From: Cercis canadensis | Lineage: Eukaryota > Streptophyta > Magnoliopsida > Fabales > Fabaceae | Direction: 5' to 3' | Length of the DNA stretch: 64,000 bases | Assembly (NCBI GenBank): GCA_003255065.1 | Contig: QAOA01007606.1 | Span: forward strand, 62,001-126,000 | Shown here: piece by piece, positions 24,106 to 36,238 of the stretch | Position numbering within the stretch: the first letter of the stretch is position 1 | How the letters are laid out: each line of letters starts with the position of its first letter | Position numbers and translations under genes: made by a program | Notes under the pieces: generated by a model | The model's database searches: none | Told to the model about the DNA's origin: nothing | What the model saw: the letters and a program-made list of their open reading frames with translations, nothing else

Positions 24106-27100
24106 GCCGATGACAAGCAAGGAGGATTCTTTTATTGCTGAGGACGTGAGAGAGCACGGAAAAGAGCAAGGGGGTTTTTCTTTTTATGCTGGTCTTCATG
24201 AGAGAGCAGTGAGTAAAGCTAGAGGAAAAAAAGGCAATAGGGCAAGATACAGCAAGAAATAGAATACTGAGAGCAAATAGAAAATAATAGGAAAGGGGAA
24301 GAAGCATTCGGTTAAGAGCAAGGAGGAAGAAGATGACGGCAGAAAGAAATCTTCTCCACTTCTATTTTCCAACGTTGCTAGTAGCTAAGGCTTAGATAAA
24401 TTTCTCTCCTCAAAGCTCAGGTAATTTATGGAAATCCTTCTTTACTTTGTTGAGTTTTGCTTGCTCTGTTCTTGGAATTCTTCCCTTTAAAGATTGCATG
24501 AATCAGTTTCTGTTTAATTCTGATCTGTTTGAATAATTCTATTTTCTCCATAACCCCTATGAAGCAAAACACGAGTCTACCCGGTTTGGAATATCTTTGG
24601 TTTGGTTTTCTAATTGAACCTAGTTCATGAAGGCTACCAAATATCTATTTTTTCTTATACTCTTATAGCATAGAATGTAGAGAATTGTGGCATTAGTTCT
24701 TTCTAAAAAATGAAAAAAANGACGGCAGAAAGAAATCTTCTCCACTTCTATTTTCCAACGTTGCTAGTAGCCAAGGCTTAGATAAATTTCTCTCCTCAAA
24801 GCTCAGGTAATTTATAGAAATCCTTCTTTATTTTGTTGAGTTTTGCATGCTCTGTTCTTGGAATTCTTCCCTTTAAAGATTGCATGAATCAGTTTCTGTT
24901 TAATTCTGATCTGTTTGAATATTTCTATTTTCTCCATAACCCCTGTGAAGCAAAACACGAGTCTACCCGGTTTGGAATATCTTTGGTTTGGTTTTCTAAT
25001 TGAACCTAGTTCATGAAGGCTACCAAATATCTATTTTTTCTTATACTCTTATAGCATAGAATGTAGAGAATTGTGGCATTAGTTCTTTCTAAAAAATGAA
25101 AAAAACTGACACATAATAATTTGTTCTTGTTGCTATGTTGTGGGGTAGCATTCTGGTGTTTTTCTAGTAGAGAATTTTAGGGTGTTCTGTGTTTCCATGT
25201 TGTTTATTTTTTGATTTTTGTGTGGCTGAATTATATACATATTGTATAGTTTTTTTTTCTTTGTTAATTGATGCTTAAGTCTTCACTTTTGGTTATGTTT
25301 TGTTTGTATGTGTTATCCATAATTCCTTTCCTTTGATCTTGGTATTTTCAGAGCTGCAAGAAATTCTGTTTGAAATGCTTTCTAATGTAGCCCTTTGGAT
25401 TGTTGAAATTTGACTACATATCTGTTATGTGGAATGATTGAGCATGGTAGATGCCCGGTACCAAGAATTCTGGTTTACTGTATGTTCTCTTTGGTAATTT
25501 CTGTTGATATTGGTTTTATTTTGGTGAAGGGATTTCTTAAATAGTATTGGTGCTATCTCTTTTGCATTTAAACTTGAAGTTAGTCCTTGGTTTAGAATGA
25601 TTTTATAGTGGTTTTGTTGCTTGGAATGATTTAATTTAAATCTATCTCTCTTCTAGTTTCCAATGTCTATTTGTTTTTCTATTTTTTAGACCTGAGCTCA
25701 AAGTGTTAGTGCTTATTTCTTGTAATTTTTGGTGTGACGATTGGTTTATTTTCTGCTCATGATGGCTGCAATGTTTTTTCTATTTTTGTATTCTCTTCTT
25801 GATGCTAAGTAATCTCATAAGATGTTTGGAATTAGTTGATAGCTCCCTAGAGGGTGAATTTGTGATAATTTTGCAAAAGTGTTCTAATTGGTCTTTGCCA
25901 AGGAATTATTTAGAATTTTTCCTTAGCACATCTTGAGCATTATTTGCAAATCACATAATTACTTCCTAGTGAAAATCTTAGGTAGTTTTTCTTTGTCTAT
26001 ATGGTCATTATATGGTATAGTTTTATTTGCTGTTTCTGTTTAGCACTGATTTAGGAATGTTTGGGACTGCTCTTGGTATTTGGATAATTATAGCATAGCA
26101 CCACATCACACTACACTGGGTTACAACTTTTGGACTTTAATTTCTTGCACTTTCAAAGCTTGTTCACCTAAACTTCTTTGGGTTTTATTTACTTACTTTT
26201 TTTTTAATACTCAAAATGAGGGGCTGCCTTGCTTGTTTTCCTTTCCAATGTGGGGTTTATCACTTTGCTTATTATATCTGGATTTACTAAGTCTAAATTG
26301 CACTTAATTTATATATGTGATGGCTGTCCCATAGATGTGTTAGAAAGTTTTGGACATTGATATCATCCCATGATCACTATATCCAAATATATGGGTATAA
26401 TTGGTTTTGTGGAAAGCTCAAATGACTTATTCATGAAGGAGAATTAGAGAATTCTTCTTGGAAATATGTCTTATGTTATGTTGGGCTTTATCAAAAGGGA
26501 AATAGCATAGCTTTGCATTTGGATCAAGTCAATTTCTAGTTGATGCACCATGTTGTATCTTTGGGGGATTGCACTTAATTTATATATATCTTTGTTGGTT
26601 TTTTTTGTTTTATTTCTAAATTCCTCTCCATTTTGCTTTGATTTGAGCTTTGACTTACTCCTCTGCACATTTGTTTGTTCTTGTTATTTTCTGCTCCATT
26701 TTAAACAGATTACTTAGTTTAATATCAATGTCTTTTGGTTCACTGTCATGTTCACTATTTTTAAGGTTATTTCTTCAATTATCTCCATGCTATTTTTGCA
26801 TTTTTTTTAGACTGTTTTTTGTCTTTTTTTACTGGTTGTTTTTGCATCATTTAAAGGTTGTTGCATGTCATTTCATTGGCTGTTTTGTATACTTCATGGT
26901 GGTATTTGTACTGGTTTAAGGGACTTGTTTGATGCATTCTTTTTCTTGGCTGCTTTAGCATTATTTTGACCCATCTTAGGGGTTGTCCTAGGCTCTGATT
27001 GTGCATCATTTTGTCTTAGAAAAATAATTGTTGTCTTGCTATGGTTGATTGGTTCACTTGCTGTCCTTTAGCTTTATAGATGTTATTCTGTGGATTTTAT

Positions 27101-28407
27101 TTTCTTATTTTTGTATAGCTTTTTTTGTCAGATGTTAGTTTATTTCTACCAAGAAGATTATTTTAGTGCTAATGTTTGTTTAAGTTGTTTATATTTTTAT
27201 ATCGTCATCTAACTTTCTTCTCATTTTTTTTTTTGTTTTGATATTTCCCTGAGCCCTTTTCCTGTCTATATTAATTTTGGCGAGTCTATGTGAGGCAAGT
27301 GGAGCTCCATTTTGAACTGAAAATTTTGGAGACGAGTTGGAGACGCTGGACTAGAGGGCAATTTTTTGTTATTTTATAATTGTACTTTAATTCCCTCTCC
27401 CCGAACAATTTTGTAATTTTGTAAAGCCACACTTGTGCATTCATGTAATATATATATCTGTCGCGTAGTATCCATAGGCCCCTTACCTATCATGGGGGGA
27501 TAGGGCGATCCATATGCATATCAGGTGGCCTACCCTATTGTTCCTAGGTAAGGATAAGCGCCACCCCAGAGGGTGCCATATGCAAGGAACGGGTGGAAGG
27601 ACTTAGGTAGCACTAGTTGCATCACGCGTTGCATATTTATTTTCTTGCCTAATAGAGATGTATGGTATAAGATTTGCATCCTCATGCATTGCACGTTTAA
27701 TCTTTCTTCCTAGAGAGTGTTTTGTTAAAAATGCTTAATGCTTTGTTATAATCCCTTTTTACATGCTTTCTATAAGGACTTATAGGATTTCAGCTAGAAT
27801 TGAAATTGATTCATTTTCTCAAAATCTCTCTTTCAAAAAAAAATATTTTTAAAGCGAACTACGCAGACTTTGATCCCATCCAAAGGGTCGTAGGCATTCG
27901 AAGGGAAGCGAGTCAAGTCTAACTTTCTAATAACTTCCCATTTTCATTTAATTTCTAGTTTTCTAGAAAAGATAAAAATCAAGGGCTCTAAGCCACTTTT
28001 TTTTTATTTTTTTTGGCTCAATGCCACTTCACTTTACTTGATTATAGGGCGAACCCACTTTTGTAAATATTTTATTTTGCTCTTTGTTTTAAACTTATAA
28101 ATATCAGCATATTTTCATAGGGATGAACAAAATACATCTTTTGGCCATTTTATGATTCGCACGATTAATTTCGAGTAACCGTCTTTTAGATGAGTGTTGT
28201 GGGGTGTCTAACACCTTTCCTACACACAATTAAACTTCCGAACCCTCTTTGGTTCGTAGACCAAATTTTGGAAATAAAAGGGGTTTTTCAATTGTTCCCC
28301 GATTTTTTAATACAATTGGTGGCGACTCCAAAGTTTTCATTTCGAAAACAAAATCTTTTTCTAAGTCTGTCATTCGCGTCGTAGCAACCTTCGGATACGT
28401 TGTGACA
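24106..28407 (-). mobile_element. Second LTR of the same family, opposite orientation (3' end unresolved)
   Basis: Its right end, read on the minus strand, begins TGTCACAACGTATCCGAAGG and is homologous to the head of the solo LTR (TGTCATAACGTACCTGAAGG). Similarity in reverse continues over 27455-28407, including tggagtcgccaccaattgta and a gataggg-containing block. The lengths are comparable (about 4.3 kb, including a duplicated 385 bp at an N). The left end is uncertain: no TGTCTACA-type terminus is visible. CTTGG at 24100-24104 and 28408-28412 is only a weak candidate target duplication. The interior is T-rich and shows no coding domain. Confidence 0.55.
24335..25105. other. Direct duplication across a single N (24720)
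   Basis: 24335-24719 is repeated with a few substitutions by 24721-25105. Both begin gacggcagaaagaaatcttc. Same pattern as at the other Ns; a probable assembly artefact inside the inverted LTR. Confidence 0.85.
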
Positions 28408-29190
28408 CTTGGATAAGCACAACATTCATGAATTTAAGATCCAAGTATATTGCTTCACACTCTCACAAGGCTCCCTACACATATTTCCCTAACACCTTGA
28501 AGAAAATAGAGAAATTCATTGTAATTTGTAAGGGAAAAGTAAATATACGTGAGATTATACAGCTACGGTACTCTTTCTAAAGATAACAAAGAGATTTGCT
28601 CAAGTTCTCCTCTTGTTGGTTTAGAGTTTATCTTGTGTACAGACTCTTCTGTAGTTGTATATTTCAGGAGTTAACCTTTTTGTTTCTTCTCTTATTTTTC
28701 CAAAAGACTTACTATAAAATGCCAAAAAAACCCTTTATGCTTTCGCATCAAGTTGTTACTTATCCAAGTGTGCTGAGTTGCACTCTCACAAGGCTACACA
28801 CATTTCATCATAAGTAAAGAGCCATTCTTGCAATTTGTAAGAGAAAGGTAAAATATATTAGGAGTTTATTCATATAGATATCTTGAGCCTTCAAAATTAA
28901 TTATTAGAATAAGGTGGATACAATGTATACTAAAATTTATTCAAATATTGAAAACATAATACATTAAATATAATAACTTCAAATTTAATAATAATAGTTA
29001 TTTGGTGGACTTGCGTTCTAACAATTAGGCAGCTAAGATCATTTTCTGCCTCCTTACTGATTACTAATCAGTTAATTGGATCCATTATGCTGCTTTCGAA
29101 TAAATAATAACACACATAATCTCTAGCATGTATTTGAACTTAATACAATATCCTAAGTTCCATAAAAGGTGTAACCCAAATATTTTACTT
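28408..29190. other. Unassigned AT-rich segment with an internal imperfect repeat
   Basis: No domain is recognised. A segment around 28470-28555 (cactctcacaaggct ... caatttgtaag) recurs at about 28776-28860, which looks like part of an unidentified LTR. It lies between the inverted LTR and the 3' end of the FAR pseudogene. Confidence 0.5.
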
Positions 29191-30257
29191 TCACTTGAAG
29201 ATGTACTTGACAATGCCAGGGATATGGATGTCCATGAAGTAATATTTCCAATCAATCATTTTAGGGTCAAAGAAAAACAAATCCATCTCCACCCCACCTT
29301 GGCTTGCTGCAATTCACAACTTTTCCATGTTCATATCATCAAATCTCTGTGCCAAACAAGCTCTTTGTCTCAGTTAATTAATGGATGAACTTTGTTAAAC
29401 TATGATATAGTATCTAATTATAGCAGCAAATTAACTTATACAGCTTTGAATAATAAGTAAGGCTTCTACAGGTCCACCAACCACATCACAATTTGGATCT
29501 TCCTGTTGAACTGAAGATACATTTTTCTGAAAATACTGTTAAAACAGACTGTATTGTGCAGCTTCAATCCTTATCCAATGCAAAATATATCAGCACATTG
29601 ACTGTGTGGTATTGATATTCATTATTAAGCAGTGGAAATTAGATAGAATAGGAACCTTTAGAAGAATCAAGTAGTGGATGAACATGTATCTTTGGAAGCT
29701 AGCCATGTTGTCCAAAACAGTAACTGGGCCAACCTTGATGCTATTTCCATTCTTGTCTATCAATGGTTTTTCTGTGAAGTATCTGAGGTAGTATGCGGTA
29801 AAATTAAAGTTCCAAACGGGATTTCTTACTGACGATCCCACATGATATATGATATCAAAAGGCTGATTTGCATTAGCAGTCATGGCCACTAGCATCGCAT
29901 TTACCACCATGTCAGCTGGTATCTGCTTCAAATCAATTCATATCATTAACATGAATTTTTATGGTCAATCAATGCTTGAGAAAATAATCACTTTAAGATT
30001 AGAATGCCATATTAATAGATAATGAGTTCAGTTATTAACTCACTAAATCAACAACTGCCTTAAGACCCCCAAGGAAGCATGTTGTTTTTCCTTTACCATA
30101 GGCAACAGCTAAACTGTCAATGGTTCTGCAACATGCACAAGAAAAAAAATCCCTGTTACGAACTACCATTTTCAGGTATGACTTTAGTACCAAATCCCAT
30201 CATTTTTTGCTTTTGGAAACTAAAACTAAAATGATTTGAATTTTTGGTTTACCTTAC

Positions 30258-30685
30258 TGATGTAGTACATAAGGACATAGAATTCATGGCACAAAGGGAG
30301 CATCCAAAGTTAACAAAAAAGTCAACCATATCCGTTTTTTATAAAAGACCCCACTTTCTCATATGGAAATGGCCTTCTGAGCAAAACGCGAGATGTCTCG
30401 TGCATTGCGTGATTTTAGCCAAATTCCATCATTTCAGATGTCAAAACAGCATTTTATCGTTTCTGGGGGAATTTTTGTAATTTTCATTATGTTTGGGCCT
30501 TTTCATAATTCTGCTATTTTGTTTTAGGGTTTCCTTTATAAGTGTTTGTAAAACCTTTTGAAGGACAGTTTTTTTTATTGAATAATAGTTGAGATATCTC
30601 TCAATTCTTGAATTCGGCCTTTCGGTATTCTTAGGAATCAACGAATTGTTGAATTTTGTTCTAGTTCATCACATACACTGCATCA
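30258..30685 (+). repeat. CRM-like element 5' LTR (428 bp)
   Basis: Runs from TGATGTAGTA to ACTGCATCA. A TATAAG motif near 30536 and the following leader are shared with the 3' LTR. It differs from the 3' LTR by scattered substitutions. Confidence 0.88.
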
Positions 30686-30688
30686 GAT

Positions 30689-30700
30689 TAGTATCAGAGA
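30689..30700 (+). promoter_or_regulatory. CRM-like element primer-binding site
   Basis: TAGTATCAGAGA lies 3 bp after the 5' LTR. It resembles TGGTATCAGAGC, the site complementary to initiator tRNA-Met, with two mismatches. Confidence 0.7.
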
Positions 30701-30718
30701 CTGTATGTTCCTGCACCA

Positions 30719-33700
30719 TGCCGCCAAGGAGACGTGTTGTTGATGCCCAGATGGAGGACATGATTCAATGGGATGAGATGGCATGCTTGCGCTAACAGGT
30801 GGACCAATTAACGCAATAGCTGACTACTCTGCGACAGCCGCAGCAACGTGTTAATCCGGATCTGGGCGATGATGATTCTGACCATGACTAGAATCCCTTT
30901 GCTGCCCCTCCTGCCAACCCACAGGCCGATCGACGTTGGGAAGCCGATTTCAAAGTCGATATTCTTGAATTTAGTGGTAGTCTCCAGGCGGATGAATTTT
31001 TGGACTGGCTGCACACAGTGGAGGAGATTCTAGAATTTAAAGAGGTTCCAAACAACAGTCGTGTTCCTTTGGTCACCATAAGGCTGTGATGCCGCGCACA
31101 GGTATGGTGGTAGCAGACGAAGAATGGTCATGCACGTTCTGGTAAAGCCAAAATTATTTCCTAGAAAAAAATCATGAAACATTTGCGCCAAGCCTTTCTA
31201 TCGTATAATTACGAACGTGAGTTATATTAGCGTCTATAACTCCTTTGTCAGGGCACTCGATCTGTTGTCGCTTATACTGTTGAATTTTATGAGTTGCTTG
31301 CCCCAATTGATATTGCGGAATCACCTATCCAACTGGTTTCTTGATTTATTGGTGGCCTGCGGTTTCAGCTTCAAGATGTTCTTAACATATTTAACCCTCT
31401 AACAGTTTCCGAAGCACACCAACGAGCTTTATAGGCTGAGAAACATTTAGCACGCCGTCTGAATAGTGGTTTGAAATCGCGGTCTAATCCTACTGGCAAC
31501 TCTATTTTAAGTGTGGGGAAGTGGGTCATCGTCTGGTAGAATGTCCCAAGGCGAATCCTACCAGTCGGGGGTTGTTGGCTACTGATTTGGATGATGAGAC
31601 AGGCCCTATTTTTGATACTGAGGCTGATGTTCCTGCAGCTACTGAGGAAGAATTTGTACAGGGTGATGTGGGTCCATTGTTGATGCTACGACGTACCTTT
31701 TTGAGTCCTCGTGCTTCGGATGATGAGTGGCATCGTACTGCCCTTTTTACATCAACATGTACCATTACAGGTAAGGTTTGTCGTTTTATTATTGATTCTG
31801 GCAGTTGTGAGAATGTCTTGTCTGAATCCACCTTGCAGAAATTGGGTCTCACTACTGAAAAACATCCAAAACCGTACAAACTTGCATGGTTAAATAAGAG
31901 TACTTGTGTCACTGTTTCTCACCGTGTGTTGGTCTCTTTCTCCATTGGCTCCACCTATTCTGATGAGATATTTTGTGATGTGGTTCCTATGGATGCTTGT
32001 CATCTTCTGCTTGGTCGTCTATGGCAATTTGATCGCACTACTATGCATGATGGTCGTGATAATACTTACTCCTTCTTCTTCTGTGGCAAAAAGATTGTGT
32101 TACTACCTAGTAAGGCTCACACTGCTGGGGACAGTATCACTCTCTTATCCTGAGCACCTTTCCAACATGCCATGACAGAGACGGGACTTGTTTATATGCT
32201 CCTTGCCAAACCTGTAGGCACAATTTCCAACTCTTCTCCTACTGTTCATCTTGCACTCCATCCATTGTTGACCAAATTCACTAATCTCTTTCATGAGACA
32301 CTTCCTAATGAATTTCCTCCCCTTCGTGATATCCAACATCAGCTTAATTTTGTTCCGGGAGCCTCGTTACCTAATTGCCCTCATTACAGGATGAGTCCCA
32401 AAGAACATGAAGAACTGCGACGTCAAGTGGAAGAATTACTTGCCAAAGGTCACATTAGGGAAAACCTTAGTCCATGTGTTGTCCCTGCTCTCCTCAGTCC
32501 TAAGAAGGATGGTACTTGGCGCATGTGTGTCGATAGTCATGCCATAAACAAAATCACGGTCCGCTATCGTTTTCCTATACCACGGTTGGATGACTTACTT
32601 GATTAGTTAGCCGGTGCAACAGTATTTAGCAAATTGGATTTGAAAAATGGCTACCATCAGATTCGAATCCGACAGAGCAATGAACGGAAGATTGTGTTCA
32701 AAACACATGAGGGTTTGTACGAGTGCCTAGTCATGCCATTTGGCCTTTCCAATGCCCCAAGCACCTTTATGCGTGTTATGAATCAAGCACTGCGTCCTTT
32801 CATTGGTAAATTTGTTGTCGTTTACTTTGATGATATACTTATTTACAGTGCTAACCCCGAAGTGCATCTCCAACACTTGCGGAAAGTTTTGTTGGTTCTA
32901 CACAGGGATAAGTTCTATGCTGCTCTTAATAAGTGTGCTTTTATGACAGATACTGTCCAATTTTTGGGGTATGTGGTGTCAAAGGATGATCTTGTAGTGG
33001 ACAACGCCAAAGTAGCAGTTATTGAACAATGGACATAGCCTAAATCTATTTTTGATGTGCGTAGCTTTCATGGACTTGCTTCCTTCTACCGTCGTTTTAT
33101 CCCACACTTCAATAGCATCATGGCGCCTATTACTGATTGTATGAAGGGCATTAAGTTCACTTGGACGTCCAATGCTAAGGCTGCCTTCCTTGACATCAAG
33201 CACAAGTTAACCACTGCACCGCTTTTGGTACTTCCTGATTTTTCCCTACTATTTGAGTTACATTGTAATGCTTCTAAAACAGGTATTGGTGCTGTCTAAG
33301 CCAATCTAGTCACCCAGTTGCCTACTTTAGTGAGAAACTTTCTGGCTCCAAAAGCTGTTACAGCACCTATGATATGGAATTCTATACAGTATTTCACGCA
33401 GTGAAACATTGACGTCACTATCTCTTTCAGCTAGAATTTGTCCTCTTTACTGACCATGATGCTCTCAAATACCTTGGTAGTAAAGCTAAGTTTTCAGAAT
33501 GTCACGCTTCCTGACATGCCTATCTGGAACAATTTACATTTGTGATTAAGCACAAGGCTGGTGTTTCTAATCGGGTTGTTGACACTTTAAGTCGCCATCA
33601 TAATATGCTTTTTGAGATGCGCATCACAGTTCCCGGTTTTGATTATTTTTTGGATTTGTATACTACTGATCCCTTCTTTGTTGCAGTGTTGTTAACAATC

Positions 33701-35893
33701 CAGCAGGGTGAACAAACTGATTTTCTATTATAGAATGGGTTTCTTTTCCGTGGACTCCAACTTTGCATTCCTGATAGTAGCTTGCGTGTGAAAATCATCC
33801 AAGAACTGCACAATGAAGGACATGTAGGCCGTGATCATACCTTGCATCTTGTCTCTAGTTCTTATTACTGGTCGTCCATGCGTAAGGAGGTGGACAGATT
33901 TGTTGGACACTGCCGTGTCTATCAACTGGCAAAAGGTACCTCCACCAATGTCGGGCTATATATGCCCCTTCCTATTCTGACCCAACCTTGGGCGGACATT
34001 AGCATGGATTTTGTGCTTGGTCTCCTATGTACTCAGCGTNCCTATTACTGATTGTATGAAGGGCATTAAGTTCACTTGGACGTCCAATGCTAAGGCTGCC
34101 TTCCTTGACATCAAGCACAAGTTAACCACTGCACCGCTTTTGGTACTTCCTGATTTTTCCCTACTATTTGAGTTACATTGTAATGCTTCTAAAACGGGTA
34201 TTGGTGCTGTCTAAGCCAATCTAGTCGCCCGGTTGCCTACTTTAGTGAGAAACTTTCTGGCTTTAAAAGCTGTTACAGCACCTATGATATGGAATTCTAT
34301 GCAGTATTTCACGCAGTGAAACATTGGCGTCACTATCTCTTTCAGCTAGAATTTGTCCTCTTTACTGACCATGATGCTCTCAAATAACTTGGTAGTAAAG
34401 CTAAGCTTTCAGAACGTCACGCTTCCTGACATGCCTATCTGGAACAATTTACATTTGTGATTAAGCACAAGGCTGGTGTTTCTAATCGGGTTGCTGACGC
34501 TTTAAGTCGCCATCATAATATGCTTTTTGAGATGCGCATCACAGTTCCCGGTTTTGATTCTTTTCTGGATTTGTATACTTCTGATCCCTTCTTTGTTGCA
34601 GTGTTGTTAACCATCCAGCAGGGTGAACGGACTGATTTTCTATTACATAATGGGTTTCTTTTCCGTGGACTCCAACTTTGCATTCCCGATAGTAGCTTGC
34701 GTGTGAAAATCATCCAAGAACTACACAATGAAGGACATGTAGGCCGTGATCATACCTTGCATCTTGTCTCTAGTTCTTATTACTGGCCGTCCATACGTAA
34801 GGAGGTGGACAGATTTGTTGGACGCTACCGTGTCTATCAACTGGCAAAAGGTAGCTCCACCAATGCCGGGCTATATATGCCCCTTCCTATTCCGACTCAA
34901 CCTTGGGCAGACATTAGCATGGATTTTGTGCTTGGCCTCCCACGTACTCAGCGTGGCAGCGATTCCATCTTTGTTGTCGTTGATCGATTCTCCAAAATGG
35001 CTCACTTCATACCATGCAAACGTACCACAGATGTTGTTAATGTTGCTCAGCTTTTCTTTCGGGAGGTTTATCGCCTACATGGGCTGCCTACCTTCATTGT
35101 CTCTGATTGTGATACTCGGTTCCTCAGTCATTTCTGACGGAGTCTATGGCGGTTGGCTAATACTACTCTCAATTTCAGCAGTGCTTACCATCCTCAGACT
35201 GATGGCCAAACAAAAGTAGTGAATCGCTCCCTTGGTAATTTATTGCGCAGTTTGGTGGGCGACAATCTCAAATCCTGGAATGCCAAGTTATGCCAAGCCG
35301 AGTTTGCTCACAATCATGCAGTTAATTGTAGCACTAGTTACAGTCCTTTCCAGGTTGTGTATGGCTTGGTCCCTTGCAGTCCTCTCGATCTCTTAACACT
35401 TCCTAGTAAAGTGCGCCCGCATTCTACAGCTGAGGAGTTTATTGCACAGCTTTGCCAGGTCCACCAAAAGACCCATTCTCAGTTGATTGCTTCCACTGAA
35501 AAATACAAATTGCAGGCTGATCAGAAACGTAGATCCGTTGACCTCAATGTTGGGGACTATGTCTGGGCTATATTAACCAAAGACCGTTTTCCTACCCATG
35601 AGTACAGTAAGCTGGCTGCTCGCAAAATTGGTCCACTAAAGATTACTGAGAAGATCAACCAGAATGCTTACCGCCTACAGCTTCCTAGCCATATTCACAC
35701 CTCATATGTTTTCAACATCAAGCACCTCATTCCTTATTCTAGTGATACTTCTTCTGAGGATGAGATGGCATTTGATTCGAGGGTGAATCTTCTCCACCCC
35801 GGAGCGGATGATGTAGTACAGAAGGACTTAGAATTCATGGCACAAAGGGAGCATCCAAAGTTGACCAAAAAAGTCAACCATGTCCATTTTTGA
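30719..35893 (+). pseudogene. CRM-like gag-pol remnant
   Basis: Gag starts at 30719 (MPPRRRVVDAQ) but stops within 30 codons and is frameshifted. The zinc knuckle near 31507-31550 reads YFKCGEVGHRLVEC, so its first Cys is Tyr. The protease is near 31785-31815 (IIDSGSCENVL). RT is at 32172-33038 with a TAG at 32604-32606 and the catalytic FDD ([11 protein letters not shown]). RNase H and the integrase zinc region appear twice because of the duplication at 33126-34954. The integrase core is at 34900-35260: the Asp residues are present (MDFVLGLP, SDCDTRF), a TGA sits at 35135-35137, and the usual Glu of GQTE is Lys (codon 35213-35215). The last 27 codons plus the stop lie inside the 3' LTR. Not functional. 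Confidence 0.87.
33126..34954. other. Direct duplication across a single N (34040), within CRM-like pol
   Basis: 33126-34039 is repeated by 34041-34954. Copies differ at a few per cent of sites: for instance 33732 has an in-frame stop where 34646 does not, and CRVYQ in the first copy corresponds to YRVYQ in the second. The break is a single N, so this may be two alleles or two element copies joined by the assembler. Confidence 0.85.
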
Positions 35894-36238
35894 CAAAAGA
35901 CCCCACCTTTTCATATGGAAACGGCCTTCTGAGCAAAAGGCGAGGCCTCTCGTGCGTCGCATGATTTTAGCCAAATTCCATCATTTTGGGGGTCAAAACA
36001 GCATTTTATCGTTTATGGGGGGGATTTTTGTAATTTTCATTATGTTTGCGCCTTTTCATAATTCTGTTATTTCGTTTTAGGGTTTCCTTTATAAGTGTTT
36101 GTAAAACCTTTTGAAGGACAGTTTTTTTGATTGAATAATAGTTGAGATTTCTCTCAATTCTTGAATTCGGCCTTTCAGTATTCTTAGGAATCAATGAATT
36201 GTTGAATTTTGTTCTAATTCATCACGTAAGCTGCATCA
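35809..36238 (+). repeat. CRM-like element 3' LTR (430 bp)
   Basis: Starts TGATGTAGTACAG and ends GCTGCATCA, followed by the target duplication CTTAC. Its first 85 bases encode the end of the polyprotein (stop at 35891-35893). Confidence 0.88.

Larger units (their letters stand above)
30258..36238 (+). mobile_element. CRM-like Ty3/gypsy chromovirus, 5981 bp, TSD CTTAC
   Basis: The two LTRs (30258-30685 and 35809-36238) begin TGATGTAGTA and end GCATCA. CTTAC flanks both sides (30253-30257 and 36239-36243). The interior has a tRNA-iMet-like primer site, gag starting MPPRRR and protease-RT-RNase H-integrase. The coding frame runs on into the 3' LTR. The MPPRRR start, the RT type and the LTR-spanning C-terminus fit the CRM lineage, many of which favour centromeres. 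It lies in the FAR pseudogene in the opposite orientation to it. A 914-bp block within pol is duplicated around an N at 34040, so the true element is probably about 5.07 kb. Confidence 0.87.

Noticed and set aside
26650..26919. 89-residue Phe/Leu-rich frame
   Set aside because: Same compositional effect in the T-rich inverted LTR.
19721..28407. One long-inverted-repeat Mutator-like element spanning the whole region
   Set aside because: The left arm is a complete TG...CA unit with its own 5-bp duplication (AACTT) and copia gag on both sides, so it is a separate solo LTR. No 9-bp duplication flanks the pair.
24060..28600. Continuation of copia gag to the right of 28412, which would make CTTGG a true target duplication for the second LTR
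   Set aside because: The minus-strand frame there (QYTW ... then a stop) is too short between Trp and KPCP for a copia gag, and the same segment recurs at 28752-28860 as part of another repeat.
30441..30641. Short frame in the CRM LTR, repeated at 36006-36194
   Set aside because: Antisense to the LTR; duplicated only because the LTR is duplicated.
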